This document shows, in pieces, positions 32,905 to 43,085 of a stretch of 64,000 nucleotides of DNA. The stretch comes from an uncultured Acidobacteriia bacterium (GTDB lineage: Bacteria; Acidobacteriota; Terriglobia; Bryobacterales; Bryobacteraceae). The notes beneath the pieces are model-generated. The model was not told the DNA's origin. It made no database searches and worked only from the letters and a program-made list of their open reading frames with translations. The position numbers were made by a program, and so were the translations under genes. The stretch is taken from the NCBI GenBank assembly GCA_903851195.1, contig CAINNJ010000050.1, positions 40,242 through 104,241 on the forward strand, written 5' to 3'. Numbering within the stretch: the stretch's first letter is position 1; the number at the start of each line of letters is the position of its first letter.

Positions 32905-34218
32905 ATGATCACCCGCCGACAACTTCTCGCGTGCGCCTCGGCGCCCCTGCTGGCTCACGCCGCGGATGCACCGCCCGCCCCGGCCGACGTCACCCTCGTC
33001 CTGAGCGAGATCAAAGCCGACCTCGGTTTCGGAAAATCCGTCAAAACGGTCGCTTATAACGGCCAGATCCCTGGCCCGCTGCTGCGTTTCACGGCGGGAA
33101 AACCCGCTATCGTCGATGTCGTCAACGAAACCCGCGAGCCGGAAATGGTCCACTGGCATGGCTTCCACATTCCTCCCGAAGTGGATGGCGCGCACGAAGA
33201 AGGCACGCCCATGGTGCAGGGGCGCGACCGCCGCCGGTTCGCCTTCACGCCGGACCCCGCCGGCACGCGCTGGTATCACGCCCACGCCATGGCCGGCCAC
33301 AATCTCACGAAGGGCGGCTATTCGGGACAGTTCGGCATGGCCATCATCGAACCGCGCGAAAATCCGGCCCGATATGATCTCGAAGTTCCGGTAATTCTCC
33401 ACGAATGGGATCCGTTTTTTTCTTCCGAGATGGATATGGACGTGGATTACCGGATCTTTTCCGTCAACGGCAAAATGCTCGGCGCGGGTGAACCCGTGCG
33501 CGTCAGGAACGGCCGGCGCGTTCTCTTTCGCCTGCTCAACGCCAGCGCGACCATGCCGCATCGTCTCGCCCTCCCCGGTCACCAGTTCGAGGTCATCGCT
33601 CTGGATGGCAACGCGCTGGCTTCACCCGCGCGCGTCCCGGTAATTGAGATCGCACCGGGCGAACGCGTGGACGCCATTGTCGAAATGAAGACTCCCGGCG
33701 TGTATGTATTGGGGGAGACAGACGACCGGCAGCGCCTGGCAGGTTGCGGCCTTGTTGTCGAATACGCCGGCGCCACCGGACGCCCCCTCTGGACGAAGCC
33801 TGTGCCATTCGCATGGGACTACACAATTTTCGGGAGCCGCGACAAGGCCCCTGTGCCCGCCGTCACCGTTCCGCTGGTCTTCGAACCACGCACGGACGGC
33901 AACCTCTGGGCGATCAACGGCAAGTCGTTTCCCAAAACCGATCCGTTCTTCGTCACGCCCGGCGTGCGGAATCGCCTGGTCTTCGATAACCGCAGCTCCA
34001 TGTCGCATCCCGTTCACCTGCACCGACACACGTTTGAGATCGTGAGCTATGCGGGCCGCTCAACTTCCGGTGTGTTCAAGGACGTTGTGTCTGTTCCGGG
34101 ACGCAGCATCGTCGAAGTCGACCTGACGCCGGTTACACCGGGACCGTCGCTTTTTCACTGTCACCAACAATTTCACATGGATTTTGGATTCATGGCGCTC
34201 ATGCAGTACCGAATCTGA
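32905..34218 (+). CDS. laccase-like multicopper oxidase
   Basis: 437 aa from ATG 32905. A Tat-like signal (TRRQLLACASAPLLAHA) fits export of a folded copper protein. All four copper motifs are present: HWHGFH (about residue 82), WYHAHAM (about 125), HPVHLHRHTFEI (about 367) and HCHQQFHMDFGF (about 417). In the last, the residue ten after the T1 Cys, the axial position, is Phe rather than Met, as in high-potential laccases. It probably oxidises phenols or metals in the periplasm. There is no Met-rich insert of the CueO type. It starts 12 nt after the hydrolase gene. Confidence 0.88.
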   Translation: MITRRQLLACASAPLLAHAADAPPAPADVTLVLSEIKADLGFGKSVKTVAYNGQIPGPLLRFTAGKPAIVDVVNETREPEMVHWHGFHIPPEVDGAHEEGTPMVQGRDRRRFAFTPDPAGTRWYHAHAMAGHNLTKGGYSGQFGMAIIEPRENPARYDLEVPVILHEWDPFFSSEMDMDVDYRIFSVNGKMLGAGEPVRVRNGRRVLFRLLNASATMPHRLALPGHQFEVIALDGNALASPARVPVIEIAPGERVDAIVEMKTPGVYVLGETDDRQRLAGCGLVVEYAGATGRPLWTKPVPFAWDYTIFGSRDKAPVPAVTVPLVFEPRTDGNLWAINGKSFPKTDPFFVTPGVRNRLVFDNRSSMSHPVHLHRHTFEIVSYAGRSTSGVFKDVVSVPGRSIVEVDLTPVTPGPSLFHCHQQFHMDFGFMALMQYRI

Positions 34219-34304
34219 CTTTCTCCCGCTAAACAGAAAATCGATCTGTCACTCCTCTCACAACTCACCCTGTAAGACCGTATTACTTCTATTTCGGCCC
34301 GGAA

Positions 34305-34310
34305 TATAAT
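34305..34310 (+). promoter_or_regulatory. candidate -10 box of the TonB receptor gene
   Basis: A perfect TATAAT at 34305-34310, 26 nt before the ATG of the receptor gene at 34337, which has its own GAAGGAG site. No good -35 hexamer is seen at the right distance (ATTACT at 34282-34287). Confidence 0.4.
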
Positions 34311-34336
34311 CGAGCCAGGTCTGAAGGAGTCTTTCT

Positions 34337-37300
34337 ATGTCCGAATTCCGCAACCAGGTCCGGAATCTTATTACTATTGCGTGTTTCGCCATTGCCCTAC
34401 CGGTCAGCGGCCTTGCGCAGCAGGTGTATGGAAGTATCTTTGGAACCGTAACGGACGCCAGCGGCAGCGCCGTCCCGAACGCGAAGGTCAGTGTGGTCGA
34501 TGAACTGAAAAATACCAGATCGGACGTCGCGACCAATGAGTCCGGCAACTACACGAAAGGTCAGCTCATACCCGGGGCTTATACCGTGGAAGTCGAAGCG
34601 ACCGGCTTTCAGAAATCCACGATCAGAAATATCAATGTTCAGGTCGATAACGCCGCGCGCGTCGATGTCTCTCTGCAGATCGGCAACGCCACTGAGACGG
34701 TGGAAGTGACCGCGGCCGCGCCAACCCTGCAGGCGGACCGCGCCGACGTACAGACTACCTTCTCGTCGAAACAACTGATCGATCTTCCCAGCCTGGGCAG
34801 AAACGCGCAGGCTTATGAACTGCTGACTCCCGGAACCTCGCGCATCGGTTTCGCCCATGCCTCCAGTGAAGATCCCCAGGGCAGCGTGCAGATTGAAGTG
34901 AACGGACAGCACTTCAGCGGTACCGGATTTCAGCTCGACGGAACGGAAAATCAGGATCCCATCCTCGGCATCACCGTCATCAATCCCAACATAGACGCTC
35001 TAAGCGAGACCAAGATCGCCGCGCAGGATTATGACGCGGAGTTTGGCTACGTGGGCGCGGGAATTGTGAACAGTTCCACCAAATCCGGCACCAATCAGCT
35101 CCATGGTTCCGCCTTCGACTATTTCCGCAATAACTCCGCCGGGTTCACCGACTTCGGACGCGATCCCTTCGCCGAGCCGAACGGCGCGCCGATCCTCCGT
35201 TTCAACCAGTTCGGCGGTTCCATTGGCGGCAAGATCATCGCGAACAAGCTCTTCTTTTTCGGCGACGCGGAATTGATTCGCCAGCGCTTCGGCGGTTCGG
35301 TCCTGACCACGGTGCCTACCGCGGACGCAAGAAATGGCGACTTCAGCGCCTACCTCGCCGCGAGTTCGCAGAACGCGATCTTTGACCCGGCCACCGGAGA
35401 TCCTGTCACCGGACTCGGACGCACGCAGTTCCCCGGCAACAAAATTCCCGTGAACCGCATCAGTCCTCAGGCCGCGAAAATCATCAGTTACTTCCCGCTG
35501 CCGAACGTCGCCAGCGGCAATCCCTTCAATAATTACGCCGCGTCGGGTGGCGGCTCGTTCGATGCGAATAAGTGGGACACGCGCGAAGACTATTTCATGA
35601 GCGACAGCACATCCATCTTCGGACGCTACAGCAACCACCAGTTCGAGCGCAGCGCGGTAGGCGCTTTTGGCGCTCTGGCCGGTGGGCCCGCATTCAATGC
35701 CGTCAACTTCGCCGGCAATTCCTTCGTGCGGAATCAAAGTATCTCACTCGGCGTCACCCATTCTTTTTCGCCCACGCTGGTCACGGATTTCCGCTTCGGA
35801 TACGTGAAATACCATGTGCAGACCACGCCCAACGGCTTCGGGCTTCAACCCGCGACGGACGCCGGAATTCCGGGTCTCAATCTGGATCCGACCTACACTT
35901 CAGGCTTGCCCTACTTTAAGTTCCTGCAGCCGAATCAATCCGACTCCGTAACCAGTCTCGGCTATTCACTCGGAGCCAATCAGTGCAACTGTCCGCTTAC
36001 CGAAAATGAAGGTCAGTACCAGTTCACCGGCAACGTGACGAACGTGCGTGGCAACCACACACTCAAATTCGGCGCGGATATCCGCTATGCCAAGAACCTT
36101 CGTGTTCCCAGCGACTCCCACCGCGCCGGAGAACTCAGCTTCAACACGCAGAATACCGGCTTTGTCAACTCCGTCGGCAATGGCGCTCAGGACGGCCTCG
36201 CCTTCGCAACCTTCCTGCTCGGTGATGTGACCGGCTTCTCCCGATACGTCAGCACCAGCACGGACGCCTCGGAGCGGCAACGTCGCTGGTTTTTTTACGG
36301 TCAGGATTCCTGGCGCGTCACTCCGAAACTCACCGTCAACGTAGGTCTGCGCTGGGAACTGGTCTTCCCCGAAACCGTGAACGCCAAAGGCAACGGCGCA
36401 CAGCTCGATCTCAGCACCGGCCTGATCAATGTGTTCGGGGTAGGTAATGTCTCTGACCACGGTGTCCAGAACATGAATTATCTGAACCTCGCGCCGCGTC
36501 TCGGGATCGCTTATCAACTGAATCCGGCCACGGTGATTCGCGCTGGTTATGGATGGTCTTACGAACTCGGAACTTTCGGCGCCACCTTCGGACACAACGT
36601 GACGCAGAATCCTCCGGTGCTGTTCAACCAGACACCCAGCTCGCCCAACGACCAGGCTTTTCAGAGTGTCTTCACTCTCGCCTCGGGCCCGCCCAGTCCG
36701 AACGGCCTTTTCACCGTTCCCTCGTCCGGCCAGTTCATTCTGCCGGATGGCGTCGGCGCAAAAGCCCGCTCGTCCGATGTCCGCCTGCCTCGCGTGGAAG
36801 CCTACAATCTTACTGTTGAACGCCAGATCGCGAACAACACCTCCGTCTCCATTGGCTATGTCGGAAATGTCGGCCGTCATGTCGGCCCCGGTTCGGGTGA
36901 TGGCTTTAATTACAACGTGAATCAGGCCGCCTTCGTCCCCGGTGTCGTGGATGCCAACACTCTCAAGCCGTTCTACAACAAGATCGGCGCGAACGGTCAA
37001 CCGCTTCACTGGACACAGGGTATCGACCTTTACTGCCAGTGCCTCACCAATGAATACAACTCGCTTCAGGTGCAGCTGAAGCGGACCTTCTCGAGCGGCT
37101 ATGCCACGCAGCTGAGTTACACCTGGCAGGATGCAATCTCCGATAACGCCGACGCTTACACCATCCTCTACAACCGGCCTCTCGGCCGCGGGCGCGAAAA
37201 CGCGATCGCGGACCACGGTCTCACCATCGCCCAGAACTACGACATCCCGTTCGGCAAAGGCCGCAAATACGGAGCTCACATGAATCAGTTCGTCGATTAC

Positions 37301-37777
37301 GCGATCGGCGGCTGGAGTCTGAGTGGCGTCACCACGTTCTATAGCGGCCTGCCTTTTACTCCCAATCTCAACGGCCTTTCCAACCGCCCCAATCAGGGAC
37401 CCGGCGGACGCCCCGACAAAGGCAGCGGCGACCCTTATTCATCGGACCAGAACCGCGACCACTGGCTCAACACCAACGCGGATGGCAGCCTGAGCAGCGC
37501 CTTTGCCATACCCGCCGCGAATACGTTCGGAAACTTCGGCTTCAACACTCTTCGCGGCCCCATCTTCATCAATCAGGACCTTTCTACTTCGAAGAATTTC
37601 CGGCTGAACGAACGCTTCCGAATGCAACTGCGCGGCGAAGCGTACAATCTCTTCAACCACGCCAATCTGGGCCTGCCCAATACCAACGTGAACGGCAACA
37701 ATCCGGGACAAATTACCGGCCTGGCCTATGGATACCAGATGCGTCGGCTGCAGTTTGCATTGAGGCTGGACTTCTGA
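34337..37777 (+). CDS. TonB-dependent receptor with carboxypeptidase-regulatory N-domain
   Basis: A 1146-aa protein with signal peptide (IACFAIALPVSGLAQQ). The N-domain reads YGSIFGTVTDASGSAVPNAK, then NYTKGQLIPGAYTVEVEA. The plug contains VEVNGQHFSGTGFQLDGTEN and SSTKSGTNQLHGSAFDYFRN, and the barrel ends FALRLDF. It is an Oar-like outer-membrane receptor with no clear ligand. It has its own putative promoter and a strong terminator that overlaps its stop, so it is probably a single-gene unit. It is close in layout to the receptors at 23525 and 49631, but each is individually diverged. Confidence 0.88.
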   Translation: MSEFRNQVRNLITIACFAIALPVSGLAQQVYGSIFGTVTDASGSAVPNAKVSVVDELKNTRSDVATNESGNYTKGQLIPGAYTVEVEATGFQKSTIRNINVQVDNAARVDVSLQIGNATETVEVTAAAPTLQADRADVQTTFSSKQLIDLPSLGRNAQAYELLTPGTSRIGFAHASSEDPQGSVQIEVNGQHFSGTGFQLDGTENQDPILGITVINPNIDALSETKIAAQDYDAEFGYVGAGIVNSSTKSGTNQLHGSAFDYFRNNSAGFTDFGRDPFAEPNGAPILRFNQFGGSIGGKIIANKLFFFGDAELIRQRFGGSVLTTVPTADARNGDFSAYLAASSQNAIFDPATGDPVTGLGRTQFPGNKIPVNRISPQAAKIISYFPLPNVASGNPFNNYAASGGGSFDANKWDTREDYFMSDSTSIFGRYSNHQFERSAVGAFGALAGGPAFNAVNFAGNSFVRNQSISLGVTHSFSPTLVTDFRFGYVKYHVQTTPNGFGLQPATDAGIPGLNLDPTYTSGLPYFKFLQPNQSDSVTSLGYSLGANQCNCPLTENEGQYQFTGNVTNVRGNHTLKFGADIRYAKNLRVPSDSHRAGELSFNTQNTGFVNSVGNGAQDGLAFATFLLGDVTGFSRYVSTSTDASERQRRWFFYGQDSWRVTPKLTVNVGLRWELVFPETVNAKGNGAQLDLSTGLINVFGVGNVSDHGVQNMNYLNLAPRLGIAYQLNPATVIRAGYGWSYELGTFGATFGHNVTQNPPVLFNQTPSSPNDQAFQSVFTLASGPPSPNGLFTVPSSGQFILPDGVGAKARSSDVRLPRVEAYNLTVERQIANNTSVSIGYVGNVGRHVGPGSGDGFNYNVNQAAFVPGVVDANTLKPFYNKIGANGQPLHWTQGIDLYCQCLTNEYNSLQVQLKRTFSSGYATQLSYTWQDAISDNADAYTILYNRPLGRGRENAIADHGLTIAQNYDIPFGKGRKYGAHMNQFVDYAIGGWSLSGVTTFYSGLPFTPNLNGLSNRPNQGPGGRPDKGSGDPYSSDQNRDHWLNTNADGSLSSAFAIPAANTFGNFGFNTLRGPIFINQDLSTSKNFRLNERFRMQLRGEAYNLFNHANLGLPNTNVNGNNPGQITGLAYGYQMRRLQFALRLDF

Positions 37778-37789
37778 CGAAGTCCGGCC
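37764..37789. terminator. bidirectional terminator overlapping the receptor stop codon
   Basis: An 11-bp stem with one G-T wobble: GGCTGGACTTC (37764-37774) pairs with GAAGTCCGGCC (37779-37789) around the tetraloop TGAC. The receptor's TGA lies at 37775-37777, inside the loop. It separates this gene from the convergent DUF1501 gene. Confidence 0.65.
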
Positions 37790-37809
37790 TCCCGGCCATC
37801 TCCTGGCAG

Positions 37810-39249
37810 CTAAGCCAGCAACTCTTTCATCACATTGCCGTGCACGTCCGTCAACCGGAAGTCACGGCCCTGATACCGATACGTAAGCTTCAGATGATCC
37901 ACGCCCAGACAATGCAGCAGCGTGGCATTCATATCGTGAACGTGAACCGGATTCTCAGTAATGTTGTAACTGAAATCGTCGGTCTGCCCGTAAGACATAC
38001 CGGGCTGAATTCCGCCGCCGGCCATCCAGACCGTAAAGCATCGCGGATGATGGTCGCGACCGTAATTCTCGGGTGAGAGATTTCCCTGACAATAGACCGT
38101 ACGCCCGAACTCACCGCCCCAAACCACCAGCGTATCGTCCAGCATCCCGCGCTGTTTCAGATCCTGAATCAGCGCGGCGGAAGGCTGGTCCGTATCCATG
38201 CACTGCGGCGGTAACTGCCGGGGAACGCCTTCATGATGATCCCAGCCCATGTGATAAAGCTGAATAAACCGCACTCCGCGCTCAGCAAGCCGCCGCGCGA
38301 GAATACAGTTCGAAGCATAAGTTCCAGGCCGCCGGGAATCCGGTCCATACAGATCGAACGTCGACGCCGGCTCCTTCGATAAATCGGTCAGTTCCGGCAC
38401 CGAAGTCTGCATCCGGTAAGACATTTCATACTGACGAATCCGCGTCACAATCTCCGGATCGCCGAACTGCTTTTCATTGATCTCGTTCAGTTGGCGGATA
38501 TCGTCCAGCATGCTCCGCCGCCGCGCTGCGTCGATGCCCGGTGGATTCGACAGATAAAGCACCGGATCCCCTTCCGACCGGAACTTCACACCCTGATAAG
38601 CGGTCGGCAGAAAGCCGCTGCCCCACAACCGGTCGTAAAGCGGTTGATCGACCTTTCGCCCCGTGCCGCGTGAAATCATCACGACGAACGCGGGTAGATC
38701 GTCCGTCTCACACCCGAGCCCGTAACTCACCCACGACCCGAAACACGGACGTCCCGCTACCTGGCTGCCGGTCTGAATAAATGTAATAGCCGGGTCGTGA
38801 TTAATGGCCTCCGTGAATGTGCTCTTCACAACACAGATCTCATCGGCGATCTTCGCCGTGTGCGGCAACAACTCACTCAGCCAGATCCCCGCCTTGCCAT
38901 GTTGCGCGAACTTATAAACGGAAGGCGCCACGGGAAACTTCTTCTGTCCCGAAGTCATCCCCGTAAGCCTCTGCCCCTGCCGGATCGAATCCGGCAGATC
39001 CTCCCCGAACCGCGCCGTCAGCGTGGGCTTGTAATCGAATAAATCCATCTGCGAAGGCGCGCCCGATTGGTGCAGATAAATCACGCGCTTGGCTTTCGGC
39101 GGAAAATTCGGAAACCCCGGAAGCCCCTTCGCGCCCTGCGCCTGCGGAGCCAGCAGAGACGCCATCGCCGCCGTTCCGATGCCCGTTGCCGTCCGCCCGA
39201 ACAACTGCCGGCGGGTCAGCATCAAATGAAATTCAGTTAGCGGATTCAT
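37810..39249 (-). CDS. DUF1501 domain protein (Tat-exported)
   Basis: 479 aa. A twin-arginine signal near the start ([15 protein letters not shown], then [11 protein letters not shown]) indicates export. An internal start at the second Met (LMLTRRQ) is also plausible. The DUF1501 sulfatase-like fold is seen in [20 protein letters not shown], a [17 protein letters not shown] strand, [17 protein letters not shown] and a [16 protein letters not shown] end. It overlaps the upstream PSD1 gene by 4 nt (ATGA), the usual pairing in Acidobacteria and Planctomycetes. The reaction is not established. Confidence 0.87.
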   Translation of the reverse strand: MNPLTEFHLMLTRRQLFGRTATGIGTAAMASLLAPQAQGAKGLPGFPNFPPKAKRVIYLHQSGAPSQMDLFDYKPTLTARFGEDLPDSIRQGQRLTGMTSGQKKFPVAPSVYKFAQHGKAGIWLSELLPHTAKIADEICVVKSTFTEAINHDPAITFIQTGSQVAGRPCFGSWVSYGLGCETDDLPAFVVMISRGTGRKVDQPLYDRLWGSGFLPTAYQGVKFRSEGDPVLYLSNPPGIDAARRRSMLDDIRQLNEINEKQFGDPEIVTRIRQYEMSYRMQTSVPELTDLSKEPASTFDLYGPDSRRPGTYASNCILARRLAERGVRFIQLYHMGWDHHEGVPRQLPPQCMDTDQPSAALIQDLKQRGMLDDTLVVWGGEFGRTVYCQGNLSPENYGRDHHPRCFTVWMAGGGIQPGMSYGQTDDFSYNITENPVHVHDMNATLLHCLGVDHLKLTYRYQGRDFRLTDVHGNVMKELLA

Positions 39250-42200
39250 TGGCGTGTAATCACCTCGTCCAGATTCAGAATCACACTGGCCGCGGTCGTG
39301 TAAGCGGCCAGTTCCGCCTTATCGATCGTCTTATCCACCGGCGATTCCCCCGCCGAAAGCAGTCTCTCCGCCGACGCAACATCCGCGCGATACTGTGCCA
39401 GCCGCCGGTTCAGACCCTGTTCCAGAATCCGCACCTCCGTATCCGTCGCTGCCCGCGACGTCGCCAGCCGCAGCGCCCACGCCAGTCGCTCCGGAACCGA
39501 CGCTCCACCCTCCCGAACCATACGCTCGGCGAACTTGCGCGAAGTCTCGATATACATCTCGTCGTTCAGCAGCGCGAGCGCCTGCAGCGGCGTCGAACTC
39601 ATCTGCCGCCGCACCACGCACGCCTCACGCGTCGGCGCGTCGAAAATCGTCATCGAAGGCGGAGGCACGGTTCGTTTCCAGTAGCTGTACACGCTGCGCC
39701 GCCACAGATCCTCCCCTTTCGATCGTTCAAACAGCTTCCGCCCCGGGAATGCCGAAAGCTGTTCCCAGAGGCCCTCCGGCTGATACGGCTTCACCGACGC
39801 TCCACCCATCTTCGTGCTGAGCAGGCCCGAAACCGAGAGGGCCTGATCGCGAATCATCTCAGCCGAAAGCCGCACCCGCGGCCCGCGCGCGATCAGCCGG
39901 TTTTCCGGATCGCGCTCGCGTAGCGCCGGCGTCGCCACGGAAGCCTGCCGGTAAGCCGCCGAAGTCACAATCAGCCTCTGCATGGCCTTCACATCCCACC
40001 CGCTGCGCACGAATTCCGTCGCCAGCCAGTCCAGGAGTTCCGGATGGCTTGGCGCTTCGCCCTGCGATCCGAAATCTTCGGCCGTCTTCACCAGGCCGGT
40101 CCCGAAATACATCTGCCAGTAACGGTTCACCGCAACGCGCGCCGTCAAAGGATTCGCCGGATCCACCAGCCATCGCGCCAGCCCCAACCGGTTCCGCGGC
40201 GCATCCGCGGGCATGGGCGGCAGAGCCGAGAGCACCGCCGGCGTGACCTTGTCGCCAGGCTTGTCGTACGAGCCCCTTACCAGCACGAACGTGTCCCGGG
40301 GCGTTGCCATCTCGGACATCACCATCGTGCTCGGGATCTTATTTTCGATCGTCCGGCGCTCGGCTTCGAGCGCATTCACGCTCTGGCTCAGCAGGCGCCG
40401 CCGCAGCGGATGCGTCACAAAATACTTCGTCAGTTCTTCCGCGTCTTTCGCCGCCCGTTCCGCCACCGGCCTTCGCAGAATTTCCGCCATTTCCGCGGGA
40501 ACCACTTCGGGATATTCCGAATCCGTCACCGATATCCGAAATCGCCCTACCGGCGCGCCCTCATATTCACTCCCAATCCGGAAAGAGATCTCGCCCGCCG
40601 GATCGAACAGCCGCGCCGTCTCGATCACCGCGTAATGCGGCTTATTCATCTCCGGATTCACGCCCCAGCCTCGCTTCAACTGCTCGGCCGGGCGAACCAC
40701 CAGATTCAGTTCCGATTCTTCCGATTTGAAATCCGCCGTGATCCGCGTGAGGTCCACCTTACGCCCGCCGTTGCGCGCCTCGAACAACGTGACCACGCCT
40801 TTGCCGCCCGCGCCCCGCCCGGACCCGCCGTCCGGCAGCGAAGCATCCGGAATCAGTTCCAGCCGGAACGCCGTAATGTTCCGCAGTTTCGTCGACGTAG
40901 TCACTTCGAAAATCGAAGCGGGCGGCATCGCGCCTCCCGCCAGCACCGAACCATCCGGCAGCGCCTTTAACGTGACGCCGTTATCCGCTTTGACGCTCCC
41001 CGGCGTCAGCACTTCCCACTTCGGCTGATACGAAAGGGCGCCGCTTTCCCAAGCCGCCTGTCCCGCCGCCAGTTCCTTATCCAGCGCGCTCAGCTTCTCG
41101 CGGGCGGCCTTCAGCTCCACATCCCTGGCCGCAAGCTGCGTCTCCAGTTCCGGCGAAGGCAACCGCAGGAACGGTTTGAAATTCCCCCGCCCGTCGCTCG
41201 GCCCGCCATTGCCCATTTCGTCCACATTATTGAAAAACGCCGTCAGGCTGTAAAAATCGCGGGTCGGAATCGGATCGTACTTGTGATCGTGACAGCGCGC
41301 GCACCCCACCGTCAGCCCCAGCCACACCGTGCCGACCGTGCTCGCGCGATCCACCAGATTCTCCGCCTGAAACTCCTCCGCAATACTCCCGGTTTCCGAA
41401 TTAATCCGGTGATTCCGCTGAAAACCCGTGGCGATTTTCTGCTCCACCGTCGCGTCCGGCAGCAGATCGCCCGCCAGTTGCTCCACCGTGAACCGGTCGT
41501 ACGGCATGTTGCGATTGAAAGCGTTGATCACCCAGTCGCGCCACGGCCACATCTCCTTCGCCGGATCCGTCTGGTACCCGTGCGTGTCGGCATAGCGGGC
41601 CGCATCCAGCCAATCGACAGCCATCCGTTCCCCGTACCTCGGCGACGCCAGCAGCCGGTCCACAGCCTTCTCATAGGCAGTCGGCGAACTGTCCGCCAGA
41701 AACGCATTCAGTTCCGCCAGTGTCGGCGGCAGCCCGGTCAGATCGAAGCTCACGCGCCGCAGCAGTCGCGCGGGGTCCGCTTCCGGCGTCGGTGCAAGCC
41801 CCTCGCGCTCCAGCCGGGCCAGAATAAATCGGTCGATGGGATTCCGCACCCACCCGGTGTTCTTCACCTCCGGCTCCGGCGGCCGCACCGGCGCCGTAAA
41901 GCTCCAGTGGCTCTGCCACTTCGCGCCCTGCTCGATCCACGTCCGCAGCGTCGCCACTTCCTTCTCGGAAAGCGGCTTACGATCCGAATACGGCGGCGGC
42001 ATCCGGCGCGCCGGCGTCTCCGGCGCTACCCGCCTGAGAATCTCACTGGCGGCCACATCCCCGGCGACAATCGGAGTGCGCGGTCCCCGGGCCTTCTTCG
42101 CGCCCTCTTCGATATCCAGCCGCAACCCGGCCTTGCGATTCGCCTCATCCGGACCATGGCACGAAAAACACCGGTCGGAAAGAATCGGACGCACATCCCG

Positions 42201-42293
42201 GCCGAAATCGACCGCGGGAGCGGCCGGCAACAAACCGGCGGCTATCAAAGGGAGCGAAAGGAATTCTCCCGCCCAAAAAATCCGGCTACGCAT
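39246..42293 (-). CDS. PSD1 and planctomycete cytochrome C domain protein (DUF1549/DUF1553)
   Basis: A 1015-aa secreted protein. After a signal sequence comes the planctomycete cytochrome C-like domain ([18 protein letters not shown]), DUF1549 (an [18 protein letters not shown] tract and [17 protein letters not shown]), a variable middle that looks like a carbohydrate/LamG-type beta domain with a heptad stretch before it, and DUF1553 at the C-terminus ([18 protein letters not shown], then [16 protein letters not shown]). Two CxxCH motifs. Such proteins are linked to breakdown of complex carbohydrates by genome context; the reaction is unknown. Its partner DUF1501 follows directly. Confidence 0.87.
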   Translation of the reverse strand: MRSRIFWAGEFLSLPLIAAGLLPAAPAVDFGRDVRPILSDRCFSCHGPDEANRKAGLRLDIEEGAKKARGPRTPIVAGDVAASEILRRVAPETPARRMPPPYSDRKPLSEKEVATLRTWIEQGAKWQSHWSFTAPVRPPEPEVKNTGWVRNPIDRFILARLEREGLAPTPEADPARLLRRVSFDLTGLPPTLAELNAFLADSSPTAYEKAVDRLLASPRYGERMAVDWLDAARYADTHGYQTDPAKEMWPWRDWVINAFNRNMPYDRFTVEQLAGDLLPDATVEQKIATGFQRNHRINSETGSIAEEFQAENLVDRASTVGTVWLGLTVGCARCHDHKYDPIPTRDFYSLTAFFNNVDEMGNGGPSDGRGNFKPFLRLPSPELETQLAARDVELKAAREKLSALDKELAAGQAAWESGALSYQPKWEVLTPGSVKADNGVTLKALPDGSVLAGGAMPPASIFEVTTSTKLRNITAFRLELIPDASLPDGGSGRGAGGKGVVTLFEARNGGRKVDLTRITADFKSEESELNLVVRPAEQLKRGWGVNPEMNKPHYAVIETARLFDPAGEISFRIGSEYEGAPVGRFRISVTDSEYPEVVPAEMAEILRRPVAERAAKDAEELTKYFVTHPLRRRLLSQSVNALEAERRTIENKIPSTMVMSEMATPRDTFVLVRGSYDKPGDKVTPAVLSALPPMPADAPRNRLGLARWLVDPANPLTARVAVNRYWQMYFGTGLVKTAEDFGSQGEAPSHPELLDWLATEFVRSGWDVKAMQRLIVTSAAYRQASVATPALRERDPENRLIARGPRVRLSAEMIRDQALSVSGLLSTKMGGASVKPYQPEGLWEQLSAFPGRKLFERSKGEDLWRRSVYSYWKRTVPPPSMTIFDAPTREACVVRRQMSSTPLQALALLNDEMYIETSRKFAERMVREGGASVPERLAWALRLATSRAATDTEVRILEQGLNRRLAQYRADVASAERLLSAGESPVDKTIDKAELAAYTTAASVILNLDEVITRQ

Positions 42294-42314
42294 GCTTCTG
42301 CAATCATATCGGTT

Positions 42315-43085
42315 TCATGCCGGAGCCGTTCCCGTCACGGCGTTTCGAAAGGAGCGTATTCCTCCCATGAACACCCCGACGTCGCTGCCCAGACTGATCG
42401 CGCGAAAACCCGTCCGGATCCAGTGCGCGGCATCCGCAGGCGTGGGCGGCAGAAAGCCCGCCGCGACATTGTATTTACGGCAAACGCTCACCAGCCGCTC
42501 CATCGCGTCCAGAAACCGGGGATGCTCAAACTGCGCCGGAATGCCCATCGACGTAGTCAGATCATAGTGGCCCATCCACGCCACATCGAGCCCCGGCACG
42601 GAAACAATCTCCTCCAGATTCTCGAAAGCCCGCACGGTCTCCACAATCACAATCACGGCCGTCTCTTCATTCATCCGCGAAAGATAGGCCGCGCCGCCGG
42701 GCCGGTACAGATCGTGCGCCAGCCCCATCGCGACGCCGCGTTTGCCTGCCGGCGGATACTTGAGTTCCGCCACAATCCGCTCCATCTGAGCGCGCGTCTC
42801 CACCCGCGGCACCATCACGCCTTCCGCGCCCAGATCCAGCATGCGGGAAAGCGGCGCTGCCTCCACATCCGGAACTCTCACCATCGGTGTGATGCCTGTG
42901 CCCCGGCAGGACGCCAGCATTTCCGCCGCTAAGCCGATATCGCAGCGCCCGTGCTCCATGTCGTAAATCACGAAATCCAGGTCGCACGCGGCCAGCATGG
43001 GCCCGATTCCGGGACTGAACAGATCGAGCACCATCTGCCCCAGCGCCAGTTCGTTATTGCGCAGTTTCTCTAAGAACCGGTTCAT
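42315..43085 (-). CDS. HpcH/HpaI-family aldolase
   Basis: A 256-aa class II pyruvate-type aldolase. Visible features are GQMVLDLFSPGIGPMLAACD, FVIYDMEHGRCD (catalytic His region), a MLDLGAEGVMVPRVETRAQM strand, VIVIVETVRAFENLEEI (metal Glu) and DVAWMGHYDLTTSMGIP (metal Asp). It overlaps the upstream hydroxyacid dehydrogenase gene (ATGA), so the pair probably acts on one 2-oxo/2-hydroxy acid pathway. It is only distantly similar to the aldolase at 12312 and is likely to have a different substrate. Confidence 0.87.
   Translation of the reverse strand: MNRFLEKLRNNELALGQMVLDLFSPGIGPMLAACDLDFVIYDMEHGRCDIGLAAEMLASCRGTGITPMVRVPDVEAAPLSRMLDLGAEGVMVPRVETRAQMERIVAELKYPPAGKRGVAMGLAHDLYRPGGAAYLSRMNEETAVIVIVETVRAFENLEEIVSVPGLDVAWMGHYDLTTSMGIPAQFEHPRFLDAMERLVSVCRKYNVAAGFLPPTPADAAHWIRTGFRAISLGSDVGVFMGGIRSFRNAVTGTAPA

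Noticed and set aside
35966..37279. Long open frame antisense to the TonB receptor gene (also similar ones at 24758-25999, 45981-47702, 28681-30018, 1503-3074 and 3189-5132)
   Set aside because: They are mirror images of well-supported genes in high-GC DNA, have no family motifs, no ribosome-binding sites, and Arg/Gly/His-rich compositions.
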